A DNA stretch of 64,000 nucleotides, taken from Streptomyces sp. A2-16 (GTDB lineage Bacteria; Actinomycetota; Actinomycetes; Streptomycetales; Streptomycetaceae). Made by a program: the position numbers and the translations under genes. Position 1 is the stretch's first letter. Every line of letters starts with the position of its first letter. Location: NCBI RefSeq assembly GCF_018128905.1, contig NZ_CP063808.1, positions 8,928,001 to 8,992,000 on the forward strand, given 5' to 3'. Positions 52,529 to 60,934 of this stretch are shown here, piece after piece. The notes beneath the pieces were generated by a model. It did no database searches, had not been told where the DNA came from, and saw only the letters and a list, made by a program, of their open reading frames with translations.

Positions 52529-53512
52529 TCACTCCCCAGCCACCGCAACGGACCGCGCGAACCCGCCGTCCACCATCAGGTTCGCCACCGTCTCCAACTC
52601 CGGTGGATTACCGGCCAGTCGGGACAGGAACACGTCGAAGTCCGCACCGCAGGGCAGCAGCAGGCGTTCCACCCGCTCGGCGGGCGGCAACGCCGGATCG
52701 ACGTCGCGCGCGTCGTCGTACGCGCAGAACCACACCGAACCGATCCCCCCGCCCTTCACCTTCACGGCCAGCAGACCGCCCTGGACGAAGCCGACGCCGA
52801 GATAGTCCTTGGTCAGATGGTCCCGCAGGCACTTGTTGACGTAGACGAGGTCGTTGACCGCGGCCTCGTCCCGCACCGTGAAGAACGGCTGGTCGACCAG
52901 GAGCCCGAGCTCCGCGTCCAGCGCGGCCCCCACCGGCGCCGACCCGCCCGCCGCCTTCAGGAAGGACCGGTACGCGCCCGGCAGCCGGTACCCGAGGTCC
53001 TCCTCGACCCCCTGCACCTGCGACTCCGTCACCGCGACCGCGGACTTCGGCAGACCGAAGTGCGCCGGACGCGTCTCCTGCAACGGCCGCGTCCCCCGCT
53101 TGTTCTGGTCGACACGTGTCGTCGCGATCCCGCCGTGATGCCGCAGCAGCGCCTTCACCTCGACCGGGATCAGCTCGAGCCGCCGCGAGTTCACCACGTG
53201 GTGCCACGTCCAGCCGTGCGGCGTCGCCACCGCCGGCACCGTGTCCCACAGCTCGTGCCCGGTCGCCGCGAGCGCCGCGTTCGCCGACACGTAGTCCGTC
53301 AGCCGCAACTCGTCGACCCCGAACCCCTCCGGCGGCTCGGCGATCTCCGCGGCGGCCCGCGCGTAGGGCGAGAAGTCGGGGTAGCCACGCTCGTCCACCC
53401 GCACCCCCCTGGGATGACGCGCGGCCCGGACCGGATCCGGGAAATGCACGACCTGCCCGGCATAGGCCGCGTTCGGCGGCGCGGCTTGTTGCCCGAGCCG
53501 ACCTGTCGTCAT
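52529..53512 (-). CDS. WHH-type nuclease domain fused to SUKH (SMI1/KNR4) immunity domain
   Basis: 327 residues. Residues 20-135 resemble WHH toxins of the HNH/Endo VII fold: DERGYPDFSPYARAAAE, then YVSANAALA, and the active-site segment HGWTWHHVVNSRRLELIPV (W103-H104-H105) with HHGG around H126. Residues about 160-320 match SUKH/SMI1-KNR4 (TESQVQGVEEDLGYRLPGAY, LVDQPFFTVRDEAAVNDLVY, GGGIGSVWFCAYDD). In most bacteria WHH toxins are secreted and a separate SUKH protein gives immunity; here both are in one cytoplasmic chain without an export signal. The catalytic His pair is present, although the residue after it (V) differs from the usual third His. It is the first gene of the operon with the 967 aa protein. 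Confidence 0.82.
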   Translation of the reverse strand: MTTGRLGQQAAPPNAAYAGQVVHFPDPVRAARHPRGVRVDERGYPDFSPYARAAAEIAEPPEGFGVDELRLTDYVSANAALAATGHELWDTVPAVATPHGWTWHHVVNSRRLELIPVEVKALLRHHGGIATTRVDQNKRGTRPLQETRPAHFGLPKSAVAVTESQVQGVEEDLGYRLPGAYRSFLKAAGGSAPVGAALDAELGLLVDQPFFTVRDEAAVNDLVYVNKCLRDHLTKDYLGVGFVQGGLLAVKVKGGGIGSVWFCAYDDARDVDPALPPAERVERLLLPCGADFDVFLSRLAGNPPELETVANLMVDGGFARSVAVAGE

Positions 53513-53846
53513 GGCGAAAGCCCCCTGCGGCGCTCTGGTACGACCCGCGGCGACCCCTTCGGCAAAGCAGGGCCGTCACGCGCCGTATCGACTGTCTCGT
53601 CCGTCTCCACGCGTCAACCGCGCGCATCGCGGCGACCACTTGGATCGCGGTGCCGACAGCCTATGCGGTACGACGACACCGGTCACCGGGCACCGGCCAG
53701 CCCCCCTCCGCTTCCGTGACCAGCCGTCACCCCGCCGTGACAGCCCGCCCAAACCCGGGCGTGTCGCACCGCCCCAGCTTCCGCACCAGCCACGCCATTT
53801 GGCAGTCTGTGACCTCCGGGGGGATGCTCGGGAGGGGATGACGATC
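53513..53846. other. divergent promoter region of the toxin-immunity-like genes
   Basis: 334 bp, no gene. GTGAC-CAGCC-GTCAC-CCCGCC-GTGAC at 53716-53741 gives alternating inverted repeats, an operator-like arrangement that could co-regulate both directions. Confidence 0.45.
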
Positions 53847-54410
53847 ATGAACACGACGCAGACGGGACCGCACACAGGGCCGCACACGGGCAGGACGACC
53901 GGCACGAACACCAGCCCGCACGCCGGCGCCAACGGCGATCCCCGCATCGGCTGGAGCAGTGCCGAAAGACCCCACGCGCCCGCCCTCCGCCACCGCCGCG
54001 ACGGCATACTGCCCACCGTCGCCGCCGCCCTCTCCGTCCGCGGCGCCACCCTCACCTCCACCGCCGCCCGCGGCGACCAGGCCCCGCCCCTGCACCCACT
54101 CGTCCAGGACTTCCTCGACACCCTCGGCAGCGACCGGCGCGACCGCTTCACCGGCCGCTGCGCCGAGACCATGCTCATATCCCGGCACATCGCCGCGGCC
54201 GACGAGGCCCGCAGCAAGCGGGCCGCCCGCAAGCCGATGACCAACGGCGAGGCGCGCCGCGCCCTGAAGCAGGCCAAACTCACCGCCCGCCGCATCCGCG
54301 AGGACGGCGACCCGCTGCACGGCAGCTTCGCCGCACCCTGCCGCGCCTGCACCGCCCTGAGCGCCCACTTCGGCGTACGCATCGTCGACCCGACGGCGAA
54401 CGGCGGCTGA
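53847..54410 (+). CDS. YwqJ-type putative deaminase
   Basis: 187 residues from the ATG at 53847, with GGGAGGGG 9 nt upstream; ATG 53838 abuts the ribosome site. Residues 1-50 are low complexity (Thr/Pro/His/Gly). The deaminase core has both zinc motifs of the cytidine-deaminase fold: GRCAETMLISRHIAAAD (C-A-E) and FAAPCRACTALSAHFGV (PCxxC). This is the YwqJ-deaminase pattern described for polymorphic toxins. There is no export signal and no toxin-delivery module. The next gene downstream on the same strand encodes a SUKH-3 protein, the expected type of immunity partner. Confidence 0.85.
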   Translation: MNTTQTGPHTGPHTGRTTGTNTSPHAGANGDPRIGWSSAERPHAPALRHRRDGILPTVAAALSVRGATLTSTAARGDQAPPLHPLVQDFLDTLGSDRRDRFTGRCAETMLISRHIAAADEARSKRAARKPMTNGEARRALKQAKLTARRIREDGDPLHGSFAAPCRACTALSAHFGVRIVDPTANGG

Positions 54411-54528
54411 CTCCCCCACCACCCCCAGCACCCCCGCACCCCACCGCCCGAACGACCCGCACGACCCGAACGACGGCGCCCCACGCACCTCGGCGCCCAC
54501 CCATGACCTCGACGAACGCGAAGGGCAG

Positions 54529-55023
54529 ATGCACCCCGACCGCACCAACAGCACCCGCTTCCCCGTCCCTGTCGACGCCGTCCTGCGCGCCGCCGGCTGG
54601 CAGCCCGGACGCTGGGACATAAAGCAGGCCGAGATCTGGGCCGACGCGCTGCGCGAACACACCTCACCCGCCGGACACCGGCACGCGGTGTTCCCGGCCG
54701 CCGTCGAGGCCTGGGCCGAGTTCGGCGGACTGCATCTGACCCCCACCGGCCCCGGCCGCCAGGTCGCCCCCGCCCACCTCCACCTCAACCCGCTGCACGG
54801 CCTCCACATGGCCCGCACCCTCGCCGACCTCGGCCGCGCCCTCGACACCGAGGTCTGCCCCCTCGGCGCCGAGACCGACACCCAGGCGCTCCTCGCCATC
54901 GACACCGACGGCCGCGTCTACGCCCTCGACCACACCGGCGACTGGTACCTCGGCCCCGACATCGACCAGGCCCTCGCCGGCCTCGTCTCCGGCATCGAAC
55001 CGGCCCGCCTCACCGCGGGCTGA
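54529..55023 (+). CDS. SUKH-3 immunity-like protein
   Basis: 164 residues from the ATG at 54529 (GAAGGG upstream). VDAVLRAAGWQPGRWDIKQA, then PAAVEAWAEFGGLHLTPTGP, HMARTLADLGRALDTEVCPL, and VYALDHTGDWYLGPDIDQAL follow the SUKH-3 pattern. SUKH proteins bind and neutralise nucleic-acid-acting toxins. It lies 118 bp after the YwqJ-type deaminase on the same strand, so the pair is a plausible toxin-immunity or sensor unit. It converges with the histidine kinase gene. Confidence 0.85.
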   Translation: MHPDRTNSTRFPVPVDAVLRAAGWQPGRWDIKQAEIWADALREHTSPAGHRHAVFPAAVEAWAEFGGLHLTPTGPGRQVAPAHLHLNPLHGLHMARTLADLGRALDTEVCPLGAETDTQALLAIDTDGRVYALDHTGDWYLGPDIDQALAGLVSGIEPARLTAG

Positions 55024-55044
55024 CCCCTGCGGCTCCCCGCCGCC

Positions 55045-56352
55045 CTACACCGCCGGAATGACCGCCGACACCCGAAAGCCCCCCGCCTCCGTCGGCCCCG
55101 ACACGAACACCCCGCCCAGCGCGGAGACCCGTTCCTTCATCCCCACCAGGCCGTTGCCCCCCGACGGCAGCCGCGCCGACGTGAGGGCGGACACCTCCGG
55201 CGGCGGTTCGTTCTCCACCTGCATCGCGATCTCCGACACCCGGTGCGCGAGCCGTACGTGTGTCTTCGCACCCGCCGCGTGCTTGTGGACGTTGGTCAAC
55301 GCCTCCTGCACCACCCGGAACGCCGTCTGCTCGATCTGCGCGGCATACGACCGCACGTCGCCCTCCACCGACAGGTCCACGGCCATCCCCGCCTCGGCCG
55401 ACTGCCCGATCAGCGTCTCCAGATCGTCCAGGCAGGGCCCCTCGGCCTCGTCCGCCACCCGCGAGGCGGCCGCGGCCGCCGCCACCCCGACCGCGACGAG
55501 CGGGACCGGCGTCCGCTGCTGCCGCCCGAGACCGTCCCCGCTGCGCAGCACTCCGAGCATCTCCCGCAGTTCGGTGAGGGCCTGCCGCCCCATGTCCCCC
55601 ACCAGGGCCGCGTTCTTCACGGCCTTCTCGGGGTCCTTGCGGGCCACGGCCTGAAGCGCGGCCGCGTGCACCACCATCAGGCTCACCCGGTGCGCCACCA
55701 CGTCGTGCATCTCGCGGGCGATCCGGGTCCGCTCCTCGCCGCGCGCCCACTCCGCCCGCTCCTCGGCCCGCTCGGCGAGCAGCTGCAGCTCCCGCTCGAG
55801 GTCGTCGGCCCGCTCCCGCAGGCTCTCCATGAGCCGGCGCCGGGCCCCCACGTACAGCCCCAGCAGCAGGGGCGGCGCGGTCATCCCGATCGCGGTCGTG
55901 ATCGACGCGAAGGGGACGAACCAGTCCCCCAGGTCCAGTTCGCCGTGCGCCATGTCCTGCCGCACCCGCACGAACATCACGATCAGCATCCCGACCAGCG
56001 ACATCCCCGCCAGCGAGCCGATGATCCGGCGCGGCAGCTCGGACGCGGCGAGCGTGTACAGGCCGACGATGCCCATGAGATAGCCCATCTGGGCCGGTGT
56101 GATGGCGATCGAGACCAGCACGACGGCGATCGGCCACTTGCGGCGGACGACCAGCACGGACCCCGCGAGCACTCCGAACACGATCCCCGCGGCCATCGGG
56201 ATCCCCGCGTCCTCGGCGAACCGGACCCCCTCGAACGCGCACTCCACCGCGGACGCCGACGCCAGGCCCACGTCCAGTACCGCACTGCGCCACCGTGACC
56301 ACCACCACGGCCCCGTCTGAGCCGCGGTGGTGTCTTCCCCCGTCGTGGTCAT
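55045..56352 (-). CDS. orphan NarL-family sensor histidine kinase
   Basis: 435 residues. About six membrane segments (residues 25-170), then a HisKA_3 dimerisation domain with the phosphorylated His216 in RTRIAREMHDVVAHRVSLMV, then an HATPase domain (FRVVQEALTNVHKHAAGAKT, N-box; GGNGLVGMKERVSALGG, G-box). This is the architecture of actinobacterial NarL/LiaS-type kinases. Its response regulator is normally adjacent, but none is present on either side, so the partner is unknown. The signal is sensed in or at the membrane. Confidence 0.92.
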   Translation of the reverse strand: MTTTGEDTTAAQTGPWWWSRWRSAVLDVGLASASAVECAFEGVRFAEDAGIPMAAGIVFGVLAGSVLVVRRKWPIAVVLVSIAITPAQMGYLMGIVGLYTLAASELPRRIIGSLAGMSLVGMLIVMFVRVRQDMAHGELDLGDWFVPFASITTAIGMTAPPLLLGLYVGARRRLMESLRERADDLERELQLLAERAEERAEWARGEERTRIAREMHDVVAHRVSLMVVHAAALQAVARKDPEKAVKNAALVGDMGRQALTELREMLGVLRSGDGLGRQQRTPVPLVAVGVAAAAAASRVADEAEGPCLDDLETLIGQSAEAGMAVDLSVEGDVRSYAAQIEQTAFRVVQEALTNVHKHAAGAKTHVRLAHRVSEIAMQVENEPPPEVSALTSARLPSGGNGLVGMKERVSALGGVFVSGPTEAGGFRVSAVIPAV

Positions 56353-56660
56353 GCCTCCAGCCTACGTTCGGCGGTGCGAGGTTTTCCGGTGCATTTCGAC
56401 GACTGGCCTACACCACCCTGAGTGACCGATCGACCACGAAACCGCCCGATATCCCTCGAACTGCTGAATCGCTCACTGTTCGATGCCGGAACATCGCATT
56501 CCGCCCGGACGGTACGCCCATGACACATCTGCGGAGCGGATACGCCGACCTCGAGCGTCAGCGTCGTCGATCTGTACCGTCGCATGGAGGGCGCCCGGTA
56601 CGGCATAGTAGGAGCCGCCACTCGGCGACCTGACTGATTGTCCGGTTCAGTCGAATTCAT
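56353..56660. other. gap between the histidine kinase gene and tRNA-Gln
   Basis: 308 bp without a gene. It must hold the promoters for the kinase (leftward) and tRNA-Gln (rightward); CATAGTAGG near 56605 is a possible -10 region for the tRNA. Confidence 0.4.
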
Positions 56661-56735
56661 TCCCCCGTGGTGTAATTGGCAGCACTGTGGCTTTTGGTGC
56701 CATCTGTCCGGGTTCGAGTCCTGGCGGGGGAGCCA
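56661..56735 (+). tRNA. tRNA-Gln (anticodon UUG)
   Basis: Acceptor stem TCCCCCG (56661-56667) with CGGGGGA (56725-56731), discriminator G, CCA encoded at 56733-56735. The anticodon stem GTGGC/GCCAT encloses loop TTTTGGT, giving anticodon TTG. T-arm contains GGGTTCGAGTCCT. It lies about 110 bp before glmU. Confidence 0.95.
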
Positions 56736-56847
56736 CACCCTGTTCGGGCCCTGACAGCACTGTCCGGGCCCACTCTCATGTCCCCCACGAAACGCCCCGG
56801 TATCCTGCGGATGTCACCCCACCCCCTCCACAGCCGAAGGGCATCCC

Positions 56848-58296
56848 GTGAGCGCCATTCGCCCGGCAGCCGTCGTCGTTCTCGCAGCGGGTGAGGGCAC
56901 CCGTATGAAGTCGGCCACACCCAAGGTCCTGCATGAGATCTGTGGCCGCACCCTGGTGGGGCATGTGCTCGCCGCCGCCCGCGAGTTGGACCCCGAGAAC
57001 CTCGTCGTGGTCGTGGGGCACGCGCGCGAGAAGGTCACCGCGCACCTCGCCGGCACCGACACCGACGTACGAACCGCCGTGCAGGCGCAGCAGAACGGCA
57101 CCGGGCACGCCGTGCGGATGGCGCTGGAGGAGCTCGGCGGGCGCGTCGACGGAACCGTCGTGGTGGTGTGCGGGGACACTCCGCTGCTGACCGGCGAGAC
57201 GCTCAACTCCCTTGCCGCCACGCACTCCGAGGACGGCAACGCGGTCACCGTGCTGACCGCGCAGGTGCCGGACGCGACGGGGTACGGGCGGATCGTGCGG
57301 GACGAGGTCTCCGGTGCCGTGACCGGCATCGTCGAGCACAAGGACGCCTCCGAGGCGCAGCGGGCCATCCGGGAGATCAACTCGGGGGTGTTCGCCTTCG
57401 ACGGGCAGTTGCTCGCGGACGCGCTGGGCAAGGTGCGGACCGACAACTCGCAGGGCGAGGAGTACCTCACCGATGTGCTCGGGATCCTCCGTGAGGCCGG
57501 GCACCGCGTGGGCGCCTGTGTCGCCGCCGACCACCGCGAGATCGCCGGGATCAACAACCGTGTGCAGCTGTCCGAGGCGCGGCGGATCCTGAACGACCGG
57601 CTGCTGACCGCCGCCATGCTCTCCGGTGTGACCGTCGTCGACCCGGCGACGACCTGGGTCGACGTGACCGTCACCTTCGGCCAGGACGCCGTCGTGCACC
57701 CGGGGACGCAGCTGCAGGGCGCGACGCATGTCGGTGAGGGCGCCGAGGTGGGCCCCAACAGCCGTCTGCGGGACACGGTCGTCGACGCCGGCGCCCGGGT
57801 CGACAACACCGTGTCCGACCGCGCCCACATCGGCGCCGGTGCGACGGTCGGCCCGTTCGCCTATCTGCGTCCCGGCACCCGGTTGGGTGCGAAGGGCAAG
57901 ATCGGGACGTACGTGGAGACGAAGAACGCCTCCATCGGGGAGGGGACGAAGGTTCCGCATCTCTCCTATGTGGGGGACGCGACGATCGGTGAGTACACCA
58001 ACATCGGCGCCGCGAGCGTGTTCGTGAACTACGACGGCCAGGACAAGCACCACACGACCGTGGGGTCGCATTGCCGCACGGGTTCGGACAACATGTTTGT
58101 GGCGCCTGTCACGGTCGGGGACGGTGCGTACACCGCCGCAGGGTCGGTGATCACGAAGGATGTGCCGCCCGGTTCGCTGGCCGTGGCCCGTGGCCAGCAG
58201 CGGAATATCGAGGGCTGGGTGGCCCGGAAGCGTCCGGGGAGCGCGGCGGCGAAGGCAGCCGAGGCGGCTTCCCGGGAGGGCGCGAGCGAGGACTGA
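56848..58296 (+). CDS. glmU: bifunctional UDP-GlcNAc pyrophosphorylase / GlcN-1-P acetyltransferase
   Basis: 482 residues from the GTG at 56848. The N-terminal half is an uridylyltransferase with VVVLAAGEGTRMKSATPKVL (the nucleotide-binding loop), HAVRMALEELGG and VCGDTPLL. The C-terminal half is a left-handed beta-helix of hexapeptide repeats (VVHPGTQLQGATHVGEGAEV, GAGATVGPFAYLRPGTRLGA, YDGQDKHHTTVGSHCRTGS) that acetylates GlcN-1-P. It makes UDP-GlcNAc for peptidoglycan. It is followed 133 bp later by prs; a tRNA-Gln lies upstream. Confidence 0.97.
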   Translation: MSAIRPAAVVVLAAGEGTRMKSATPKVLHEICGRTLVGHVLAAARELDPENLVVVVGHAREKVTAHLAGTDTDVRTAVQAQQNGTGHAVRMALEELGGRVDGTVVVVCGDTPLLTGETLNSLAATHSEDGNAVTVLTAQVPDATGYGRIVRDEVSGAVTGIVEHKDASEAQRAIREINSGVFAFDGQLLADALGKVRTDNSQGEEYLTDVLGILREAGHRVGACVAADHREIAGINNRVQLSEARRILNDRLLTAAMLSGVTVVDPATTWVDVTVTFGQDAVVHPGTQLQGATHVGEGAEVGPNSRLRDTVVDAGARVDNTVSDRAHIGAGATVGPFAYLRPGTRLGAKGKIGTYVETKNASIGEGTKVPHLSYVGDATIGEYTNIGAASVFVNYDGQDKHHTTVGSHCRTGSDNMFVAPVTVGDGAYTAAGSVITKDVPPGSLAVARGQQRNIEGWVARKRPGSAAAKAAEAASREGASED

Positions 58297-58429
58297 CCGG
58301 AAACACGTGCGCCGAAGTCGTCGTACCGTGATAAGTGCACACCCGCACCCCACCAGCTGAGACGGCCCGTCGCGCCCAGCGGCGCGGTCTGTCGGCATCA
58401 AGCTGTGACACCTCTGAGGAGACAGTGCT

Positions 58430-59410
58430 GTGACCGGGATCAAGACGACCGGCGAGAAGAAGATGATGTTCTTCTCCGGCCGCGCCCACCCCGAGCTTGC
58501 CGAGGAGGTCGCCCAGCAGTTGGGTGTCGGGGTCGTCCCGACGAAGGCCTTCGACTTCGCCAACGGTGAGATCTACGTCCGTTACCAGGAGTCGGCGCGA
58601 GGTGCGGACTGCTTCGTGATCCAGAGCCACACGGCTCCGATCAACCAGTGGATCATGGAGCAGCTCATCATGATCGACGCGCTGAAGAGGGCTTCGGCGC
58701 GCTCCATCACGGTGATCGTGCCGTTCTACGGTTATGCGCGGCAGGACAAGAAGCACCGTGGCCGTGAACCGATCTCGGCGCGGCTGATCGCGGACCTGAT
58801 GAAGACGGCGGGTGCGGACCGCATCCTGACCGTGGATCTGCACACGGACCAGATCCAGGGCTTCTTCGACGGGCCGGTCGACCACCTGTTCGCCCTTCCG
58901 CTGCTGGCGGACTACGTGGGCAGGAAGGTGGACCGGAACAAGCTGACCGTCGTCTCCCCGGACGCGGGCCGGGTGCGGGTCGCGGACCGCTGGTGCGACC
59001 GCTTGGGCGCGCCGCTCGCGATCGTGCACAAGCGGCGTGACAAGGACGTGGCGAACCAGGTGACCGTCCACGAGGTCGTGGGTGAGGTCAAGGGTCGTGT
59101 GTGCGTCCTGGTGGACGACATGATCGACACGGGTGGCACCATCTGCGCGGCCGCGGACGCGCTGTTCGCGCACGGCGCGGAGGACGTCATCGTCACCGCG
59201 ACGCACGGCGTGCTCTCGGGTCCGGCCGCGGACCGGCTGAAGAACTCCCGGGTGAGCGAGTTCGTGTTCACGAACACGCTGCCGACCCCGGGTGAGCTGG
59301 GCCGGGACCTGGACAAGCTGACGGTCCTGTCGATCGCGCCGACGATCGCGAGCGCGGTGCGTGAGGTGTTCGAGGACGGGTCCGTGACCAGCCTCTTCGA
59401 CGAGCAGTAA
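58430..59410 (+). CDS. prs: ribose-phosphate pyrophosphokinase
   Basis: 326 residues from the GTG at 58430 behind GAGGAGAC. Signatures: FFSGRAHPELAEEVAQQLGV, RYQESARGADCFVIQSHTAP, the flexible-loop motif PFYGYARQDKKHRGREPISA, LTVDLHTDQIQGFFDGPVDH, and the PRPP-binding loop VCVLVDDMIDTGGTICAAAD. It makes PRPP from ribose-5-phosphate and ATP for nucleotide, His and Trp synthesis. It lies between glmU and rplY; spacing and the rplY promoter suggest rplY is transcribed separately. Confidence 0.97.
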   Translation: MTGIKTTGEKKMMFFSGRAHPELAEEVAQQLGVGVVPTKAFDFANGEIYVRYQESARGADCFVIQSHTAPINQWIMEQLIMIDALKRASARSITVIVPFYGYARQDKKHRGREPISARLIADLMKTAGADRILTVDLHTDQIQGFFDGPVDHLFALPLLADYVGRKVDRNKLTVVSPDAGRVRVADRWCDRLGAPLAIVHKRRDKDVANQVTVHEVVGEVKGRVCVLVDDMIDTGGTICAAADALFAHGAEDVIVTATHGVLSGPAADRLKNSRVSEFVFTNTLPTPGELGRDLDKLTVLSIAPTIASAVREVFEDGSVTSLFDEQ

Positions 59411-59461
59411 GCCGAAAAACGCTTCTGCATGATCGATTTTTCTGTGGCCTCCCTGGCTGAG

Positions 59462-59509
59462 TAGACTGTCCAAGTTGCTCGGCGAGGGAGGCCGTATCCA
59501 TGGATACGG
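59462..59509 (+). promoter_or_regulatory. rplY promoter and structured leader
   Basis: TAGACT (59462-59467) is a good Streptomyces -10. Downstream in the leader CCGTATCCATGGATACGG (59492-59509) is a perfect 18-bp palindrome. A larger GCCTCCC/GGGAGGC pair (around 59447 and 59486) spans the promoter region, so it could only form in read-through RNA from prs. Confidence 0.5.
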
Positions 59510-59594
59510 CGATCCGTTATCGACGCGCTCTTCGTAGCAGGCCGTTCGTGGCCGGGTGACCACGTCCGTTCTCTTTCTACGAGGAGTGATCCGC

Positions 59595-60188
59595 ATGTCC
59601 GAGGTCAAGCTCACCGCCGAGACCCGCACCGAGTTCGGCAAGGGCGCCGCCCGCCGTATCCGCCGCGACAGCAAGGTCCCCGGTGTTCTGTACGGTCACG
59701 GTTCCGACCCGCTGCACCTGACCCTCCCGGGCCACGACCTGCTGCTCGCGCTGCGCACGCCGAACGTCCTGATCTCCCTGGACATCGACGGCAAGACCAA
59801 CGAGCTGGCCATCCCGAAGTCCGTGCAGCGCGACCCGATCAAGGGCTTCCTGGAGCACGTCGACCTTCAGCTGGTCAAGCGCGGCGAGCAGGTCAACGTC
59901 GAGATCTACGTCCAGACCGAGGGCGAGCTGGCCCCGGGCGGCAACCTGCTGGAGCACGTCCTGAACGCGCTTCCGGTCGAGGCCGAGGCCACCCACATCC
60001 CCGAGTCCGTCACGGTCTCCGTCGAGGGTCTGACGGCCGGTGACTCCGTCCTCGCCAAGGACATCCCGCTGCCCAAGGGCACCAAGCTGGCTGTCGAGGA
60101 GGACACCGTCGTCCTGCAGGTCCTGGCCGCGCAGGCCGAGGAGTCCGAGGGCGAGGCCGCCGAGGGCGACGAGGCCGCGGAGGCCTGA
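59595..60188 (+). CDS. rplY: 50S ribosomal protein L25 (Ctc/TL5 type)
   Basis: 197 residues from the ATG at 59595 behind GAGGAG. The N-terminal L25 domain has KLTAETRTEFGKGAARRIRR and KVPGVLYGHGSDPLHLTL. The C-terminal TL5 domain includes QRDPIKGFLEHVDLQLVKRG and THIPESVTVSVEGLTAGDSV, and it ends in a Glu/Ala-rich tail. L25 binds 5S rRNA. The two-domain form is related to the general stress protein Ctc. Its leader has an 18-bp palindrome. A terminator-like hairpin separates it from pth. Confidence 0.95.
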   Translation: MSEVKLTAETRTEFGKGAARRIRRDSKVPGVLYGHGSDPLHLTLPGHDLLLALRTPNVLISLDIDGKTNELAIPKSVQRDPIKGFLEHVDLQLVKRGEQVNVEIYVQTEGELAPGGNLLEHVLNALPVEAEATHIPESVTVSVEGLTAGDSVLAKDIPLPKGTKLAVEEDTVVLQVLAAQAEESEGEAAEGDEAAEA

Positions 60189-60260
60189 CCGGCGGTTCGG
60201 CCGTGACTGTCGTGCCGCCGCTTCCCCGGCGCCCGGCAGTGCGGTAGCGATATACGCTCC

Positions 60261-60292
60261 AGCCGCCGCCCCCTGTCCAGGGGGCGGCGGCT
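60261..60292 (+). terminator. terminator between rplY and pth
   Basis: AGCCGCCGCCCCCTG (60261-60275) pairs perfectly with 60278-60292 (the innermost pairs must open to form a loop). It lies 72 bp past the rplY stop. Confidence 0.7.
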
Positions 60293-60318
60293 GCGGCTTG
60301 TGCAGAGGAGAGATGGAC

Positions 60319-60915
60319 GTGACTACCCCCGCCAACGCCCCCTGGCTGATCGTCGGCCTCGGGAACCCGGGGCCCGAGTACGCGGGCAATCGGCACAACG
60401 TGGGTTTCATGGTGGCCGATCTGCTGGCCGAGCGGGTCGGGGGCCGGTTCAAGCGGGCCGGGAAGGCGCAGGCGCAGGTCGTGGAGGGGCGGATCGGGCC
60501 GCCGGGGCCGGGGAACCGGCGGGTGGTCCTGGCGAAGCCGATGTCGTACATGAACCTGTCCGGTGGTCCGGTGAACGCGCTCAAGGACTTCTACAAGGTG
60601 CCGGTCGCCAACATCGTGGCGATCCACGACGAGTTGGACATCGACTACGGCGTCCTGCGGCTGAAGCTGGGCGGCGGGGACAACGGCCACAACGGGCTGA
60701 AGTCGATGACGAAGGCGTTCGGGGCGGAGTACCACCGGGTGCGGTTCGGGATCGGGCGTCCTCCGGGCCGTATGCAGGTCGCGGACTTCGTGCTGAAGGA
60801 CTTCTCGTCGACTGAGCGCAAGGAGCTCGACTACTTCGTGGACCGGGCCGCCGACGCGGTGGAGGCGCTGGTGATCGAGGGTCTGGAGCGGGCACAGAGC
60901 ACCTACAACTCCTAG
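60319..60915 (+). CDS. pth: peptidyl-tRNA hydrolase
   Basis: 198 residues from the GTG at 60319, placed 8 nt after GAGGAG; the ATG at 60313 is too close to it. Catalytic motifs: WLIVGLGNPGPEYAGNRHNV (with the catalytic His), LAKPMSYMNLSGG, VAIHDELDIDYGVLRLKLGG (Asp) and GGDNGHNGLKSM. It releases tRNA from peptidyl-tRNAs that fall off ribosomes. It pairs naturally with rplY in many genomes. Confidence 0.95.
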   Translation: MTTPANAPWLIVGLGNPGPEYAGNRHNVGFMVADLLAERVGGRFKRAGKAQAQVVEGRIGPPGPGNRRVVLAKPMSYMNLSGGPVNALKDFYKVPVANIVAIHDELDIDYGVLRLKLGGGDNGHNGLKSMTKAFGAEYHRVRFGIGRPPGRMQVADFVLKDFSSTERKELDYFVDRAADAVEALVIEGLERAQSTYNS

Positions 60916-60934
60916 CCCGCATTGACTTCGAGCG

